A stretch of 64,000 nucleotides of DNA, taken from positions 1-64,000 of the forward strand of contig JAOQIN010000006.1 of assembly GCA_026134085.1 (NCBI GenBank), written 5' to 3'. The position numbers were made by a program, and so were the translations under genes. The notes below the pieces were generated by a model that worked only from the letters and a program-made list of their open reading frames with translations, searched no databases and had not been told where the DNA came from. Shown piece after piece: positions 14,830 to 24,024 of the stretch. The stretch comes from Candidatus Methanoxibalbensis ujae. GTDB lineage: Archaea > Halobacteriota > Syntropharchaeia > Alkanophagales > Methanospirareceae. Numbering within the stretch: the stretch's first letter is position 1; the number at the start of each line of letters is the position of its first letter.

Positions 14830-17814
14830 ATGGCAGAGAGGGAAGGAGGTAGGCGGCGTGAGGAGATTGATAGAGAGGAGAGAAGAGGAAGCATAATGCG
14901 CATAGCCGGCCCGCTTGTTGTTGCGGATAACATGCGGGGCTGTGAGATGTATGAGGTGGTGCGTGTCGGTGATGAGGGTCTGATGGGCGAGACAATACGA
15001 CTTGAAGGTGACCTTGCATACATTCAGGTTTACGAGGACACCACGGGTCTCAAACCTGGCGAGCCTGTCATCGGAACTGGTGCGCCGCTCTCAGTTGAGC
15101 TTGGTCCCGGCATATTGAAAAACTTCTACGACGGCATTCAGCGCCCTCTTTCGGCGATAAAGGAGAAAGCAGGCGGCGATTTCATCACGAGAGGCATTTA
15201 TGTTGATGCGCTTGACGCCAGTTGTAAGTGGGATTTCAAGCCCACAGTTGATGAAGGCGCTTCAGTTGCTGGTGGCGACATAATAGGCGAAGTGCAGGAA
15301 ACCAAAGTAATTACACATCGCATACTCGTGCCTCCGAGGATTGAGAGAGGAAAGCTTCTGGAGATAAGGAGTGGAAAGTTCACGGTTAACGATGTCATCG
15401 CCCGCATTGAGACAGAAAGCGGCAGGGAGATAGAGTTGCGCATGAAACATCGCTGGCCCGTTCGCAAAGGCAGACCTTACAGGGAAAAGCTTGACCCCAC
15501 AGTCCCTCTTCTGACAGGTCAGCGCGTGTGCGACACATTCTTTCCGATGGCAAAGGGAGGGACAGGCGCAATACCCGGCGGATTCGGAACGGGAAAATGT
15601 GTAACTGGCGACACACCAGTCCTGCTCGCTGACGGAAGCATAAAGAAAATAAGGGAGATATATGAGGCAAACAGGCTCAAAGGAGAGAGAGAGGAGCTCA
15701 AAGGAGAAAGAGAGAGGAGAGAAGAGAGAAGAGAGAGAGAAGAGAGAGGAGAGAGAAGAGAGAGAAGAGAGGGAGAGAGAGAAAAAAACGAGGAGATAAC
15801 ATTCCTCACGCACAAAATAGGAGTTTTCTCGCTCAACACTAAATTGAAAATTGAAAGATCGTGTGCAAATGCTGTCTTCAAAGGCAGAACAGACAGAATA
15901 TACAGAATAAAAACAAAAACTGGCAGAAAAGCAGAGGTGACACCGTCTCACAGGCTTTTCGTCCTCAGGAATGGAGCTGTGTGCGAAGTGCCGGCAGCAT
16001 ATCTGAAGGTCGGAGACCTCATGTTATTACCGAGAAGAATACCATTCTGTGAGCTGCAGCACTTGCGCATTGCGGGGAAACCTTTTGATGGTGATTTCGC
16101 AGAATTGATCGCATTCATCATCGCTGATGGCAAATTGAGAGGAGAGGACATCCTCTTTTACAGCGATGAGAGGCAGTTGATTGAGCGTGTGGCATCGTTG
16201 ATCAAGCGTCTTTTTGGAGTTTCTGCAGATGTATTTCGGAAAGGTGTGCGCGTGAGGAGTGCCGCTCTCGCAAGTGCGCTGCGCAGTATAATCAGAGGTC
16301 ACTGTGTTCCTGAGATTGTGATGAGGTCTCCGCTGCATGTGTGTGCGCGCTTCATATCAGCGCTCTTCGCATGTGAGGGAGTGATAAGATGTGATGAGGC
16401 ACTGATAATCGGAAGCAGGGAGATGCAGCTCGGACTGAGCTATCTGTTGCTGCGCTTCGGCATCATGCACGCGCTCCGTGATATCTCAGGAGGAAAGGGA
16501 GCTGTGGTCATACATGACCTTCCCGAATTCCACGGCATGTTCAAGCCGGAATTCCCGTCTGAGAGGTTCAGGAAGCTTGAGGAGATTCTGGGCGGTGAGG
16601 CGAGACGATGTTGTTCTGCATATGTGTCCGCGGATGTGTTCCTGGATGAGGTTGTTGAGGTGGAGGAGATAGAGGGCGAGCTGGATGTTTATGACCTGAC
16701 AGTGCCTCTTTTCCACAACTTCATAGCGGGTTTCGGTCCGATGTTCCTTCACAACACAGTCATGCAGCATCAGCTCGCGAAATGGTCGGACGCGAGGGTC
16801 ATCGTTTACATAGGATGCGGTGAGCGAGGGAACGAGATGACAGAGGTTCTTGAGGATTTCCCCAAGTTGATTGACCCATACAGCGGTGAAAAGCTTATGG
16901 AGCGCTCAACGCTAATTGCGAACACATCAAACATGCCCGTGGCAGCGCGTGAGGCATCCATATACACGGGAATCACAATCGCAGAGTATTACAGGGACAT
17001 GGGTTACGATGTCGCGATACAGGCGGATTCAACATCAAGATGGGCTGAGGCGTTGAGAGAGATTTCAGGCAAGCTTGAGGAGATGCCCGGCGAGGAGGGA
17101 TATCCGGCATATCTCGCCGCACGCCTCGCGGATTTCTATGAGAGAGCGGGAAGGGTAAAAACTCTCGGAAGCGAGCCCCGCATCGGAAGTGTGACTGTTG
17201 TGGGCGCTGTGTCACCGCCGGGAGGAGACTTCTCAGAGCCAGTAACGCAGAACACTCTTCGTGTTGTGAGGGTTTTCTGGGCGCTTGACACCTCGCTCGC
17301 ACACAGAAGACATTTCCCCGCAATATCCTGGCTGCGAAGCTATTCGCTTTATACCGAACACCTCAGAGAATGGTTCAGCAGGAATGTGGCACCTGATTTC
17401 ATAGAGCAGCGTGATGAGATGATGGCAATACTCCAGAATGAGGCGCAGCTTCAGGAAATCGTGCAGCTCGTTGGCGCTGATGCACTGCCCGAGCGTGACC
17501 GCCTCATTTTGGAGGTCGCTCGTATGATCCGTGAGGACTTCCTCCAGCAGAACGCATATCACAACATAGACTCATTCTGCTCGCTTGAAAAGCAGTATCT
17601 GATGGCTAAAATAGTATTGGAATGGTATGCAATGGCGAGAGATGCAATGGAAAGCGGCGTTGGAATTGCTAAAATAGCAAGAATGCATGTTAAAGATGTG
17701 ATTGCTCGTATGAAATATGAGAGGAACGAGACATTCAGAGAGAAATATGAGGAGATAATGAGAGCAATGAAGGACGAATTTGAGCAGTTGAAGAGGGAAA
17801 GTGGAAAAATGTGA
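14830..17814 (+). CDS. atpA: V/A-type ATP synthase catalytic subunit A precursor with intein
   Basis: Catalytic subunit of the archaeal ATP synthase. The extein (about 608 residues) has RIAGPLVVA, the non-homologous region, [12 protein letters not shown] (Walker A split by the intein), [25 protein letters not shown] and SLYTEHL. The 994-residue frame contains a 386-residue intein. An N-terminal Glu/Arg-rich stretch of 22 residues before MRIAGP is not typical; ATG 14896 is a possible start, though TAGGAGG just before 14830 supports the longer form. H, E and F lie 12 kb away and B, C, D, I and K are not in the window, so the ATPase genes are scattered. Confidence 0.95.
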   Translation: MAEREGGRRREEIDREERRGSIMRIAGPLVVADNMRGCEMYEVVRVGDEGLMGETIRLEGDLAYIQVYEDTTGLKPGEPVIGTGAPLSVELGPGILKNFYDGIQRPLSAIKEKAGGDFITRGIYVDALDASCKWDFKPTVDEGASVAGGDIIGEVQETKVITHRILVPPRIERGKLLEIRSGKFTVNDVIARIETESGREIELRMKHRWPVRKGRPYREKLDPTVPLLTGQRVCDTFFPMAKGGTGAIPGGFGTGKCVTGDTPVLLADGSIKKIREIYEANRLKGEREELKGERERREERREREERGERRERREGEREKNEEITFLTHKIGVFSLNTKLKIERSCANAVFKGRTDRIYRIKTKTGRKAEVTPSHRLFVLRNGAVCEVPAAYLKVGDLMLLPRRIPFCELQHLRIAGKPFDGDFAELIAFIIADGKLRGEDILFYSDERQLIERVASLIKRLFGVSADVFRKGVRVRSAALASALRSIIRGHCVPEIVMRSPLHVCARFISALFACEGVIRCDEALIIGSREMQLGLSYLLLRFGIMHALRDISGGKGAVVIHDLPEFHGMFKPEFPSERFRKLEEILGGEARRCCSAYVSADVFLDEVVEVEEIEGELDVYDLTVPLFHNFIAGFGPMFLHNTVMQHQLAKWSDARVIVYIGCGERGNEMTEVLEDFPKLIDPYSGEKLMERSTLIANTSNMPVAAREASIYTGITIAEYYRDMGYDVAIQADSTSRWAEALREISGKLEEMPGEEGYPAYLAARLADFYERAGRVKTLGSEPRIGSVTVVGAVSPPGGDFSEPVTQNTLRVVRVFWALDTSLAHRRHFPAISWLRSYSLYTEHLREWFSRNVAPDFIEQRDEMMAILQNEAQLQEIVQLVGADALPERDRLILEVARMIREDFLQQNAYHNIDSFCSLEKQYLMAKIVLEWYAMARDAMESGVGIAKIARMHVKDVIARMKYERNETFREKYEEIMRAMKDEFEQLKRESGKM
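15598..16755 (+). mobile_element. Intein in the P-loop of AtpA, with LAGLIDADG endonuclease domain
   Basis: Starts at Cys ([14 protein letters not shown], block A), shows TPSHRLFV (block B with catalytic His), LIAFIIADG (first LAGLIDADG helix), [10 protein letters not shown] (second), and ends [18 protein letters not shown] followed by Thr (blocks F and G, final His-Asn and +1 Thr). The site, GTGK^T in Walker A, is the archaeal VMA-b site. Splicing residues look intact; the second LAGLIDADG helix has Cys-Glu where Asp-Gly is usual, so the endonuclease acid is Glu or is lost. Confidence 0.93.
15676..15795. repeat. GA-rich low-complexity insert inside the intein
   Basis: About 120 bases of nearly pure purine (GAGAGAGGAG, GAGAAGAGAG repeats) encode a run of Glu, Arg, Gly and Lys between intein blocks A and B. 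It is in frame (no stop), and is not a known intein domain. It looks like repeat expansion in a surface loop. Confidence 0.85.
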
Positions 17815-17818
17815 CTTT

Positions 17819-17889
17819 CTCCCCTTTTTTTTGTTTTTTTGTTTTGTTTTGTTTTATTTTGTTTTGTTTTATTTTTATTTTATTCTGTT
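17819..17889 (+). terminator. Long T-rich tract after atpA
   Basis: Immediately after the atpA stop the plus strand holds runs of T broken by single G or A (TTTTTTTTGTTTTTTTG then TTTTGTTTTATTTTG repeats) for about 70 bases. Archaeal RNA polymerase stops at such oligo-T tracts without a hairpin, so this is a likely strong terminator between atpA and the RFC gene. Confidence 0.75.
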
Positions 17890-18076
17890 CTGTTTATTGC
17901 CGTAGAATAATCCCGCACCTGGCAAACTCCATTCTGTGCCTTCACTTCATCATCGCATGGAGAATAGGGTTTGGGCTTTCCTTCCTGCCACCCTGCCACA
18001 CAGCAACAGCACAGCTTGCGACAGGCATTGCGACAACGGAATAATTAATAATAAAGAATGTGCGGGCGTAATTGAG

Positions 18077-19237
18077 ATGATGTGGATGGAGAAGCACCGT
18101 CCCAGGGAGATAGAGGAGATAGTTGGTCAAAAGCATGTGAAGGCCCGGGTGAAAGCGTTTCTGGACATGCGCACGGTGCCCAATCTTCTCCTCTACGGAC
18201 CTCAGGGAACCGGGAAGACATCTCTCGCATTTGTGATTGCGCGCTCACTGTACGGCGATTTCTGGCATGAGAACTTGCTTTATGTGGAGTGTGCGGATTT
18301 CATTGAGCACAGAAAGGCATGGCTAAAACAGAATGAGCATTTTCGCATATTTTACGATGAATATAAATCCGCAGTTGAAATATTCAATCAAGTCATAAAG
18401 GAATATGCAGGAATTCCGCCTATGGATGCGGATTTCAGAATTATTTTTCTTAAAAATGCAGATTTATTGCCTGCTAATATACAACAATCACTTCGCAGAA
18501 TGATTGAGAAATATAACAGAACATGCAGATTCATTTTTTCAGCGAAAATGCCCGCGAGAATTATACAACCAATAAGATCAAGATGCCTTCCTCTTCATTT
18601 CAAGCCGCTTGACAGGCAGAAAGAGCGCATTGAATCATTTTGTCCATTTTCTTCAAACAGTGAAATGCGCGGATATGAAATGGAGCGCGGAGAGGGTGAC
18701 GGAGGAGAGTGTGAGAGAAGTGCACTGCAGCAGCTTCTTCTTCGCATATTCAGAAAGGAGGGTTTCAGTGTGACGGAGGAAGCGTTGAAGACGATTGAGT
18801 ATTGTGCCCGGTGTGCTGGCGGAGGAGCGGCAGATGCTGGCGTGGCAATATGCATAGGTGAGGCTGCAAGTGCAGTTGTTTCCTGTGATCTCATAGATAA
18901 AAGTGCTGTGGAATCTGTTGCGGAGCACATCCTATCGCATCGTGAGCACATCAGAAGAATGCTGAACGCAGCATTTGAAGGAAAGGCGATCGCGGCGCAG
19001 CGCGGCGCTGATATCGGCGAGATATATGAAGAGATGCGGGAGTTGCTACGCGCGACAGGAACTGAAAGGGATTTTGCGAGGCTTTTCCTCCTCCTGTCCG
19101 AAACAGATTTTGATATCAGAGATGCGTTCAATGAGATCATTCATATTGAGCACATGCTTATGCAGTTCAGCAGAATATGCCGCCGGCGGAGCATATGTAA
19201 GTTCAAAGCCACAGATGCAACTGCGCATTTTTTATAA
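18077..19237 (+). CDS. Replication factor C small-subunit homologue with degenerate Walker B
   Basis: Clamp-loader type AAA+ protein of 386 residues. It starts MMWMEKHRPREIEEIVGQ like RfcS, has NLLLYGPQGTGKT (Walker A), QSLRRMIEKY and the SRC motif (arginine finger, RSRCLPLHF). Two standard parts are altered: the NASDERG block is replaced by a different insert (about residues 60-100) and Walker B DEAD reads KNAD, so ATP may be bound but hardly hydrolysed. It may be a second, regulatory small subunit as in Methanosarcina and haloarchaea. The longer upstream frame (17936) is unlikely: an AT-rich AATTAATAATAAAG lies about 30 bases before ATG 18077, fitting a leaderless mRNA. Confidence 0.85.
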   Translation: MMWMEKHRPREIEEIVGQKHVKARVKAFLDMRTVPNLLLYGPQGTGKTSLAFVIARSLYGDFWHENLLYVECADFIEHRKAWLKQNEHFRIFYDEYKSAVEIFNQVIKEYAGIPPMDADFRIIFLKNADLLPANIQQSLRRMIEKYNRTCRFIFSAKMPARIIQPIRSRCLPLHFKPLDRQKERIESFCPFSSNSEMRGYEMERGEGDGGECERSALQQLLLRIFRKEGFSVTEEALKTIEYCARCAGGGAADAGVAICIGEAASAVVSCDLIDKSAVESVAEHILSHREHIRRMLNAAFEGKAIAAQRGADIGEIYEEMRELLRATGTERDFARLFLLLSETDFDIRDAFNEIIHIEHMLMQFSRICRRRSICKFKATDATAHFL

Positions 19238-19258
19238 AAAGTATTTTTATTAATTCAC

Positions 19259-19465
19259 ATGCCCCTGTACATTTTCGGGGAGGATGCTCGCAGATTTTTG
19301 AGGGCACAGGGCTCAAATCTCCGAATAAATGATGATTTCTGCATTGAAATAGATGAGCATGGGGAATGGTATGTGCGCGCTACAAAAAACATTGTGAAGA
19401 AGATGATGGATAAGAGAAGGAGTGGTGGGGGGATTGGTGAGATATGCTTCATATTCCTACAATGA
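19259..19465 (+). CDS. Small hypothetical protein, 68 residues
   Basis: No family recognised. Starts MPLYIFGEDARRFLR with alternating hydrophobic residues and contains EIDEHGEWYVRAT. AT-rich TTTTTATAAAAAGTATTTTTATT stands just before the ATG, suiting a leaderless promoter, which supports a real gene. It follows the RFC-like gene by 21 bases on the same strand. Confidence 0.45.
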   Translation: MPLYIFGEDARRFLRAQGSNLRINDDFCIEIDEHGEWYVRATKNIVKKMMDKRRSGGGIGEICFIFLQ

Positions 19466-19519
19466 CCGTTGAGAGAGAGCAGAGAGAGAGCAGACTGAAA
19501 CTCTCACCACGACTTCAAA

Positions 19520-19855
19520 CTAACTGAGCTCATTTTTCAGCTCCTCAAGTCTCTGCAGCAGAGACTTGCCCTTTTCCGTTATCACATACTCCGAGGAGTT
19601 TTCATGCTCTTTTATGTATCCCTGCTCAACAAGCATGCTGAAATATTTCTGAAAATTGCGCCAATCAATGTTCGCATAATGCATTATATGCGTCTTTCTC
19701 ATACTGCCGCCCTCGTTTAATCCGTAGAGTATCTCAAAGATAATATCCCATCTGCTCCTCCTCCTCCTGACTTTCCTCCCATATCTCATTTTCAAGCGCT
19801 GCTTACCATTTTCAGATCCGATGTCCATACGCTCATCTGGAAGAACAAACTGCAT
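19520..19855 (-). CDS. Winged-helix transcriptional regulator
   Basis: A 112-residue DNA-binding protein: basic patch RYGRKVRRRRSRWD, then a helix-turn-helix (IIFEILYGLNEGGSMRKTHIMHYANIDWRNFQKYFSMLVEQGYI) and a wing (SSEYVITEKGKSLLQRLEEL). This is the archaeal single-domain winged-helix type. The frame continues upstream without reason; ATG 19855 lies 20-30 bases after a minus-strand TATA-like TTTATTATTAATA, suggesting a leaderless start. It is divergent to the MFS gene and may control it. Confidence 0.75.
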   Translation of the reverse strand: MQFVLPDERMDIGSENGKQRLKMRYGRKVRRRRSRWDIIFEILYGLNEGGSMRKTHIMHYANIDWRNFQKYFSMLVEQGYIKEHENSSEYVITEKGKSLLQRLEELKNELS

Positions 19856-19975
19856 TGCAATAACAAGTATTAATAATAAAATATGAATATCATCACATAA
19901 GTGCAGAGTGCACATCGGGAGCGAGGATGTCGGGAGAGGAGATACACATTTTTCTGCCCTCCAATATAAGAGGGG

Positions 19976-21259
19976 ATGACAACCGACAGCGACAGGGACA
20001 GGACACTGCTTCCGTTTATCGCATCTCACGGACTTATCCACGGTCTGTCAGCATCGCTTCCCGCACTGCTTCCTCTCATAATGGAGGAATTCAATTTGAA
20101 TTACACTGAAGTGGGCATTTTATCCTTCTCCCTGGGCGCCTCCATAGGCATGATGAGCATATTAACAGGAATATTATCTGATATTATGAGAAATAAGATC
20201 AATATACTTGGATATGCGCTTCTTTCAACAGGTATTTTTTCATTTTTTATTATTTTCACAAGGGATTATATTTCTTTACTTTTTTATATGGTTATATTGG
20301 GCTTTTTGTTGAGTTTTTATCATCCACTTGCGCTGTCGTATATTGCAATTTTTTTCAGAGGGGAGAGGGGGCGAGTGTTTGGCATGCATGAGATAGGTGC
20401 AAACCTGGGGCTCGCCGCTGCTCCTGCAATTGCTGGATTTCTCGCGCCGCAGGTGGGATGGAGGGTGTCGTATGCGGTATTGGCTATGCCAGCTGTCTTT
20501 TCCGCGCTGTTCATATTGAGCATGAACGGTGCGCGTGTCAGGATGCGTGTCAGGAAGGAGAACGCTCTGAAGGAGAGCGCCACAAGCGCTGAGAGCGCTG
20601 AGAGCGCTGAGACGAGTATGTGTGATGATCGTGATGCGGATGGTGGAGGATGTGACGGTGCTGTGCGTGCTCGTGGTGGCGTCATATGTGCGATTTGCGA
20701 TGATCTGTGCGATTTCGTCAACCAGATGAGGGGTCGTTTTATCCGCCAGTTATACATTGCGGAGGGCATTTTCGGATTTGTTGTGGGCGGTGTATCCACA
20801 TTTATACCGTTGTATCTTGTGGCTGAGGGTTTCAGTGTGGCATTTGCAGGTGTTGTGACAGGTGTGTTTCTGGCATTCGGCGCGATTGGCAAATATTTAG
20901 GAGGCGTGATCTCAGATATTTTCGGCGGAAGATCTGCGGTTTCCATAGGATTTCTTCTGGCTGCGCCGCTTTTCCTCGCCGTCCCACTGATGCCGTGCGG
21001 ATTTCTTTCGCTTGTTCCTCTTGTTCTTGCAGGTATGACATTTCCGATGGCGCTGTCTGCAATAATAACATGCATATCCTCCGAAATACCTCATTCACGA
21101 ACGGGAATAGCATTCGGCTTCATGATGTTCGCGGGATTCGGATTTGGCTCTCTATCACGACCGATACTCGGATTGGCGGGGGATACGCTCGGAATTTCCT
21201 CCATATTCTTCATCATAAGCGCCGTATCGCTCATAGGTGGCGCCATCATACGGGCATGA
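19976..21259 (+). CDS. Major facilitator superfamily transporter
   Basis: 427 residues with about 12 membrane helices and a cytoplasmic loop after helix 6. Motif A-like GILSDIMRNK after helix 2 and GGVISDIFGGR after helix 8, as in MFS drug or organic-solute exporters (closest in feel to the fosmidomycin-resistance/NarK-like group). The central loop (residues about 190-240) is long, Cys- and Asp-rich, and contains SAESAESAE from a 9-base tandem repeat. Substrate not deducible. AGAGGGG precedes the ATG. Confidence 0.85.
   Translation: MTTDSDRDRTLLPFIASHGLIHGLSASLPALLPLIMEEFNLNYTEVGILSFSLGASIGMMSILTGILSDIMRNKINILGYALLSTGIFSFFIIFTRDYISLLFYMVILGFLLSFYHPLALSYIAIFFRGERGRVFGMHEIGANLGLAAAPAIAGFLAPQVGWRVSYAVLAMPAVFSALFILSMNGARVRMRVRKENALKESATSAESAESAETSMCDDRDADGGGCDGAVRARGGVICAICDDLCDFVNQMRGRFIRQLYIAEGIFGFVVGGVSTFIPLYLVAEGFSVAFAGVVTGVFLAFGAIGKYLGGVISDIFGGRSAVSIGFLLAAPLFLAVPLMPCGFLSLVPLVLAGMTFPMALSAIITCISSEIPHSRTGIAFGFMMFAGFGFGSLSRPILGLAGDTLGISSIFFIISAVSLIGGAIIRA
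20578..20612. repeat. 9-bp tandem repeat in the MFS central loop
   Basis: GAGAGCGCT is repeated in tandem (with a related unit before it), giving Ser-Ala-Glu repeats in the cytoplasmic loop. In frame, so tolerated. Confidence 0.7.
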
Positions 21260-21440
21260 AGTGGTGCATGAAGAATGAATGCTGAGCTTGTATAATGATT
21301 AGGTGATTGCTCAAAACATTCCACCGTGGTATAATGAGATGTGACATCAGGGGGTGAACATAGTAAAGCTATCATAATAGCAGAGGAGTTTCTGAGAGAG
21401 GTGGGGATTTTAAGGAGTCAGAGTGATGGGAACAAGGAAA

Positions 21441-22006
21441 AGTGAGAAGAAATTTTTATAAATGCTATCGGTGTAAGCGAGAATGGGGCATAAGGAAAGT
21501 GTTCTGGAAGGACTCGAAATTTAAGTTTGTTTTAGCCCTTATGTTTGAATTGGAAGTTCCTGTTTTAAGTGAGATATAATACAGTTCACAGATTATGCTG
21601 TGAGAGGGAATATATCAATATCAGAAGGCCAGCGAGGATGACTATCGGGGGAATTAGAGGCAGATGGGAGTTGGGAGGGTTATGGAGGGAAGAGAAAGGA
21701 TAGGAGAGGCATAGGAGCTAAAAAATATCTTGGGATATTGGAAAGTGGAGGGAAATAAAGGTAGAGATGAAGAAGTTAAGACGGATACATGAGGCTGTAA
21801 AGAAGGTGAGAAGAGGGGGTCTGATTTGGTTTAATTATGATGGACTTGTTATGTCTGGGTTCAGACATGGGAGGATAGACCTAAGAGACCAATGGGAATG
21901 TTTATATAGGAGAGTTTTTGGAGTTTTGCTGGAGTTTTGCTGAGGGGAAATTGTTGAAGTTTCATGGTCTATCACCGGATAAGTTTCCGTTTAGAGTTCT
22001 AATATA
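21441..22006 (+). pseudogene. Decayed IS1595-type transposase
   Basis: Translating the three plus frames gives parts of an IS1595-family DDE transposase broken by stops and frameshifts. Near 21450-21590: FYKCYRCKREWGI (zinc-ribbon end) and KFVLALMFELEVPVLSEI, matching the LFELEVSARK segment. Near 21790-21900: RGGLIWFNYDGLVMSGFRHGRIDL, matching the YDGLV..GFRH.RIDH segment. Near 21950-22000: LLKFHGLSPDKFPFR, matching the KERLLKFHG.S..KFPLYLKE end. The middle catalytic part is missing or unreadable. It fills the 830-base gap between the MFS gene and mobA; terminal repeats were not found. Confidence 0.7.
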
Positions 22007-22090
22007 ATAAGAAATAAGTTTATTTGAAAAATAGTTTTATTAAAAAGGAATAATAAAAAATTATTGATAAAATAACAACAAAAATAAAAC

Positions 22091-22756
22091 TCAGATTAAA
22101 AGGTCGTTTGGCGTGTTTATGTTTATGAATGTGCACAATTCAGCATCTATTTTCCTTATCTCTGCGACATCCACAAACTTCGTATTTCGCAAATATGCGA
22201 TGGCTGAAGATATTCTGCGCTCTCCCTTTTTTATCGTGTTTTCAGCTGCTTCAATCATCGCATCACGCCGATATATCGCATGGAGTGGCTCTATCATGCC
22301 GTTCTCCCACGCTGGAACTACAGCGTCAAATCCATTTGCCTCCTCAAACAGGAAAGCAACGACTTTCGCATTTAGAAATGGCATATCGCAACCTGTCACA
22401 AACACAAATTCGTGCGAGGCGCTGCGCAACCCTGAAAGAATACCTGCGAGCGGTCCAAAATCTCTGATGATGTCGTATGTGATGAACAATTTTTTTTCTG
22501 ATCCTGTTGATGATGTTGCGTTTGATGTTGCGTATTTTGATGATGTTGCGTTTGATGTTGCGGCGTCAGCAGCTGCGTGGTATATCGCGTTTCCCTGCTC
22601 CTGATCCCTTGCGACGATTATGATTTCAGATGCAATGGGCGATATGCGATGGACCACATGCCTCACCAGCGGCTTCTTTCTGAATATTGCGATGCATTTC
22701 TCAACAGGGAAGAAGCGCTGCCCATTTCCACCCGCGAGTATGACAGCTGAGAGCAT
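22091..22756 (-). CDS. mobA: Molybdenum cofactor guanylyltransferase
   Basis: Transfers GMP from GTP to molybdopterin. The start MLSAVILAGGNGQRF is the nucleotidyltransferase loop (LAGG..RF); PLVRHVVHR, DFGPLAGILSGL (GPLAGI motif), FVTGCDMPFL (CDMPFL, metal-binding Asp), and NINTPNDL at the end complete the MobA pattern. A Thr/Ser/Ala/Asn-rich insert (ATSNATSS twice, residues about 62-82) stands in the loop between strands and comes from an imperfect repeat in the DNA. Its partner mobB is at 3.3 kb. Confidence 0.93.
   Translation of the reverse strand: MLSAVILAGGNGQRFFPVEKCIAIFRKKPLVRHVVHRISPIASEIIIVARDQEQGNAIYHAAADAATSNATSSKYATSNATSSTGSEKKLFITYDIIRDFGPLAGILSGLRSASHEFVFVTGCDMPFLNAKVVAFLFEEANGFDAVVPAWENGMIEPLHAIYRRDAMIEAAENTIKKGERRISSAIAYLRNTKFVDVAEIRKIDAELCTFININTPNDLLI
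22507..22562. repeat. Imperfect repeat inside mobA
   Basis: GATGATGTTGCGTTTGATG-TTGCG occurs twice, at about 22507-22531 and 22537-22562 on the plus strand. It encodes the ATSNATSS repeat of the MobA insert and is in frame. Confidence 0.8.
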
Positions 22757-22857
22757 CTTCTCCCGTTCTCCCTTTACTCATCAGGACAGTCAAGACCATC
22801 TCATTCATGAGAATTCACGATCGGGCATATCAATCTGCCTCTTTCGTTATCAGCTTC

Positions 22858-22896
22858 ACGATCTCACACCGAATCTCACGATCTCACACCGAATCA
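22858..22896. repeat. Two direct copies of a 19-bp unit downstream-facing spacer
   Basis: TCACGATCTCACACCGAAT is present twice with three extra bases or fewer between copies, in the spacer between mobA and the 23.1-kb gene. An AT-rich element ATATTTAATAAG (22897-22908) follows on the plus strand. Confidence 0.7.
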
Positions 22897-22930
22897 TCAT
22901 ATTTAATAAGTTCGGGATTATTTAAACATT

Positions 22931-23002
22931 GTGCCTCTGGATCTCAGCCCAGAGGAGGAAGATAAAATGAGTGGGAGAATTGAAGAAAAAAGAAGGGTGT
23001 AA
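22931..23002 (+). CDS. Possible leaderless micro-ORF, 23 residues
   Basis: GTG at 22931 lies about 26 bases after the TATA-like ATTTAATAA, the spacing expected for transcription starting at the start codon. The frame gives VPLDLSPEEEDKMSGRIEEK and three more residues, then stops. The DNA also holds a possible stem CCTCTG...CAGAGG within it, so a structured RNA or leader is an alternative reading. Real expression is unproven. Confidence 0.25.
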   Translation: MPLDLSPEEEDKMSGRIEEKRRV

Positions 23003-23106
23003 GCTCCTCCTTCAGGCATAGGCGGAATATGGGTTGAGATGGTAAAAAAAGAAAGAAAAGGAAAAGAAAAGGAGAGAGAGGAAGATAGGAGGGAGAGGCG
23101 TTGCAT

Positions 23107-23418
23107 ATGGAGGCGAAGGACATTATATTTGCAGTTGTGATGGTTTGTGCTGCGTTTATCCTCTCATTGCGCGTGCTCAGTGTGTATCGGAAGGATGATC
23201 CTGTGATCGTGCTTTCTGTCGTTCTGCTGACAGGGATGATAGCATTGCTTTTTTTGAGTGTTGAGGAGAGATTGAAGCGCGTGGAGGAAAGCATTTCAGA
23301 GAAAGAGCGATCAATTCGCGTGAGCATGCAGTCTGTTGAAGATGAAGTTCGTGGCAGAGTGAGTGAAGCCACAAACAAAATGGATGAGATTCTGAGGATA
23401 ATGGGCAGAAGGTATTGA
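23107..23418 (+). CDS. Small membrane protein with coiled-coil tail
   Basis: 103 residues: two hydrophobic helices (about residues 6-22 and 32-52) joined by a short basic turn RVLSVYRKDDP, then a charged helix (SVEERLKRVEESISEKERSI) likely to form a coiled coil. No family recognised. The ATG at 23107 is preferred to the TTG two codons earlier. It precedes the ACT-domain gene on the same strand. Confidence 0.6.
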   Translation: MEAKDIIFAVVMVCAAFILSLRVLSVYRKDDPVIVLSVVLLTGMIALLFLSVEERLKRVEESISEKERSIRVSMQSVEDEVRGRVSEATNKMDEILRIMGRRY

Positions 23419-23473
23419 TCTCCTGAAAATTATAGAAGAAGCGTATATATGAAGGAGTGAATGGCGGAGGAGG

Positions 23474-24001
23474 ATGTGGTCGGATATAATGAAAAAGTTT
23501 GAGCGAGCACCTTCGCAGCGTAAAGTGGTTGCGCTTATGCTTGAGCGCGGCTTTGGTGTGAGTCCTGAGGGCAAGGTTTCTGTGAACGGCATAGAGATAC
23601 CGCATATGCATATAGCCAGGAATGTCAATGTGGACAGGCGTGTTGTGGATGCGGCGGTTGCACGCATATTGAGCGATGAGGATTTGAGAAGAATATTTGA
23701 GAACATTCGCACGATACCTTTCCTCGTGGAGATCGCACCGATGCTCGGCATGAGTGTTCTTGTCATACAGGCAGTTGATCCGAAGGAGCGCGGCATACTC
23801 GGTGAGGTGGCGGCTAAGATCGCAGATCGCGGCATAAGCATACGGCAGGCTGTCAGCGATGACCCTTATTTCGTTGAAGATCCAAGACTGACGATAATCA
23901 CTGATAAATTGCTTCCAGGCGACCTGATTGAGGACATAATGCGATTGAAAAATGTGAAAAGCGTCCAGATATATCAGCCAGAAACCGAGAAAAAGAAATA
24001 A
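23474..24001 (+). CDS. ACT-domain regulator of amino-acid metabolism (COG2150-like)
   Basis: 175 residues. N-terminal helix-turn-helix-like region (PSQRKVVALMLERGFGVSPEGKVSVNGIEIP), then an ACT domain with PKERGILGEVAAKIADRGISIRQAV and a final strand VKSVQIYQPE. This two-part form is that of archaeal COG2150 proteins, presumed to sense an amino acid; the ligand is not known. GGAGGAGG precedes the ATG, and ATG 23489 is an alternative. The nicotinate phosphoribosyltransferase gene starts 23 bases later. Confidence 0.8.
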   Translation: MWSDIMKKFERAPSQRKVVALMLERGFGVSPEGKVSVNGIEIPHMHIARNVNVDRRVVDAAVARILSDEDLRRIFENIRTIPFLVEIAPMLGMSVLVIQAVDPKERGILGEVAAKIADRGISIRQAVSDDPYFVEDPRLTIITDKLLPGDLIEDIMRLKNVKSVQIYQPETEKKK

Positions 24002-24024
24002 CCGGTGATGGCGGAGGTATGAAA

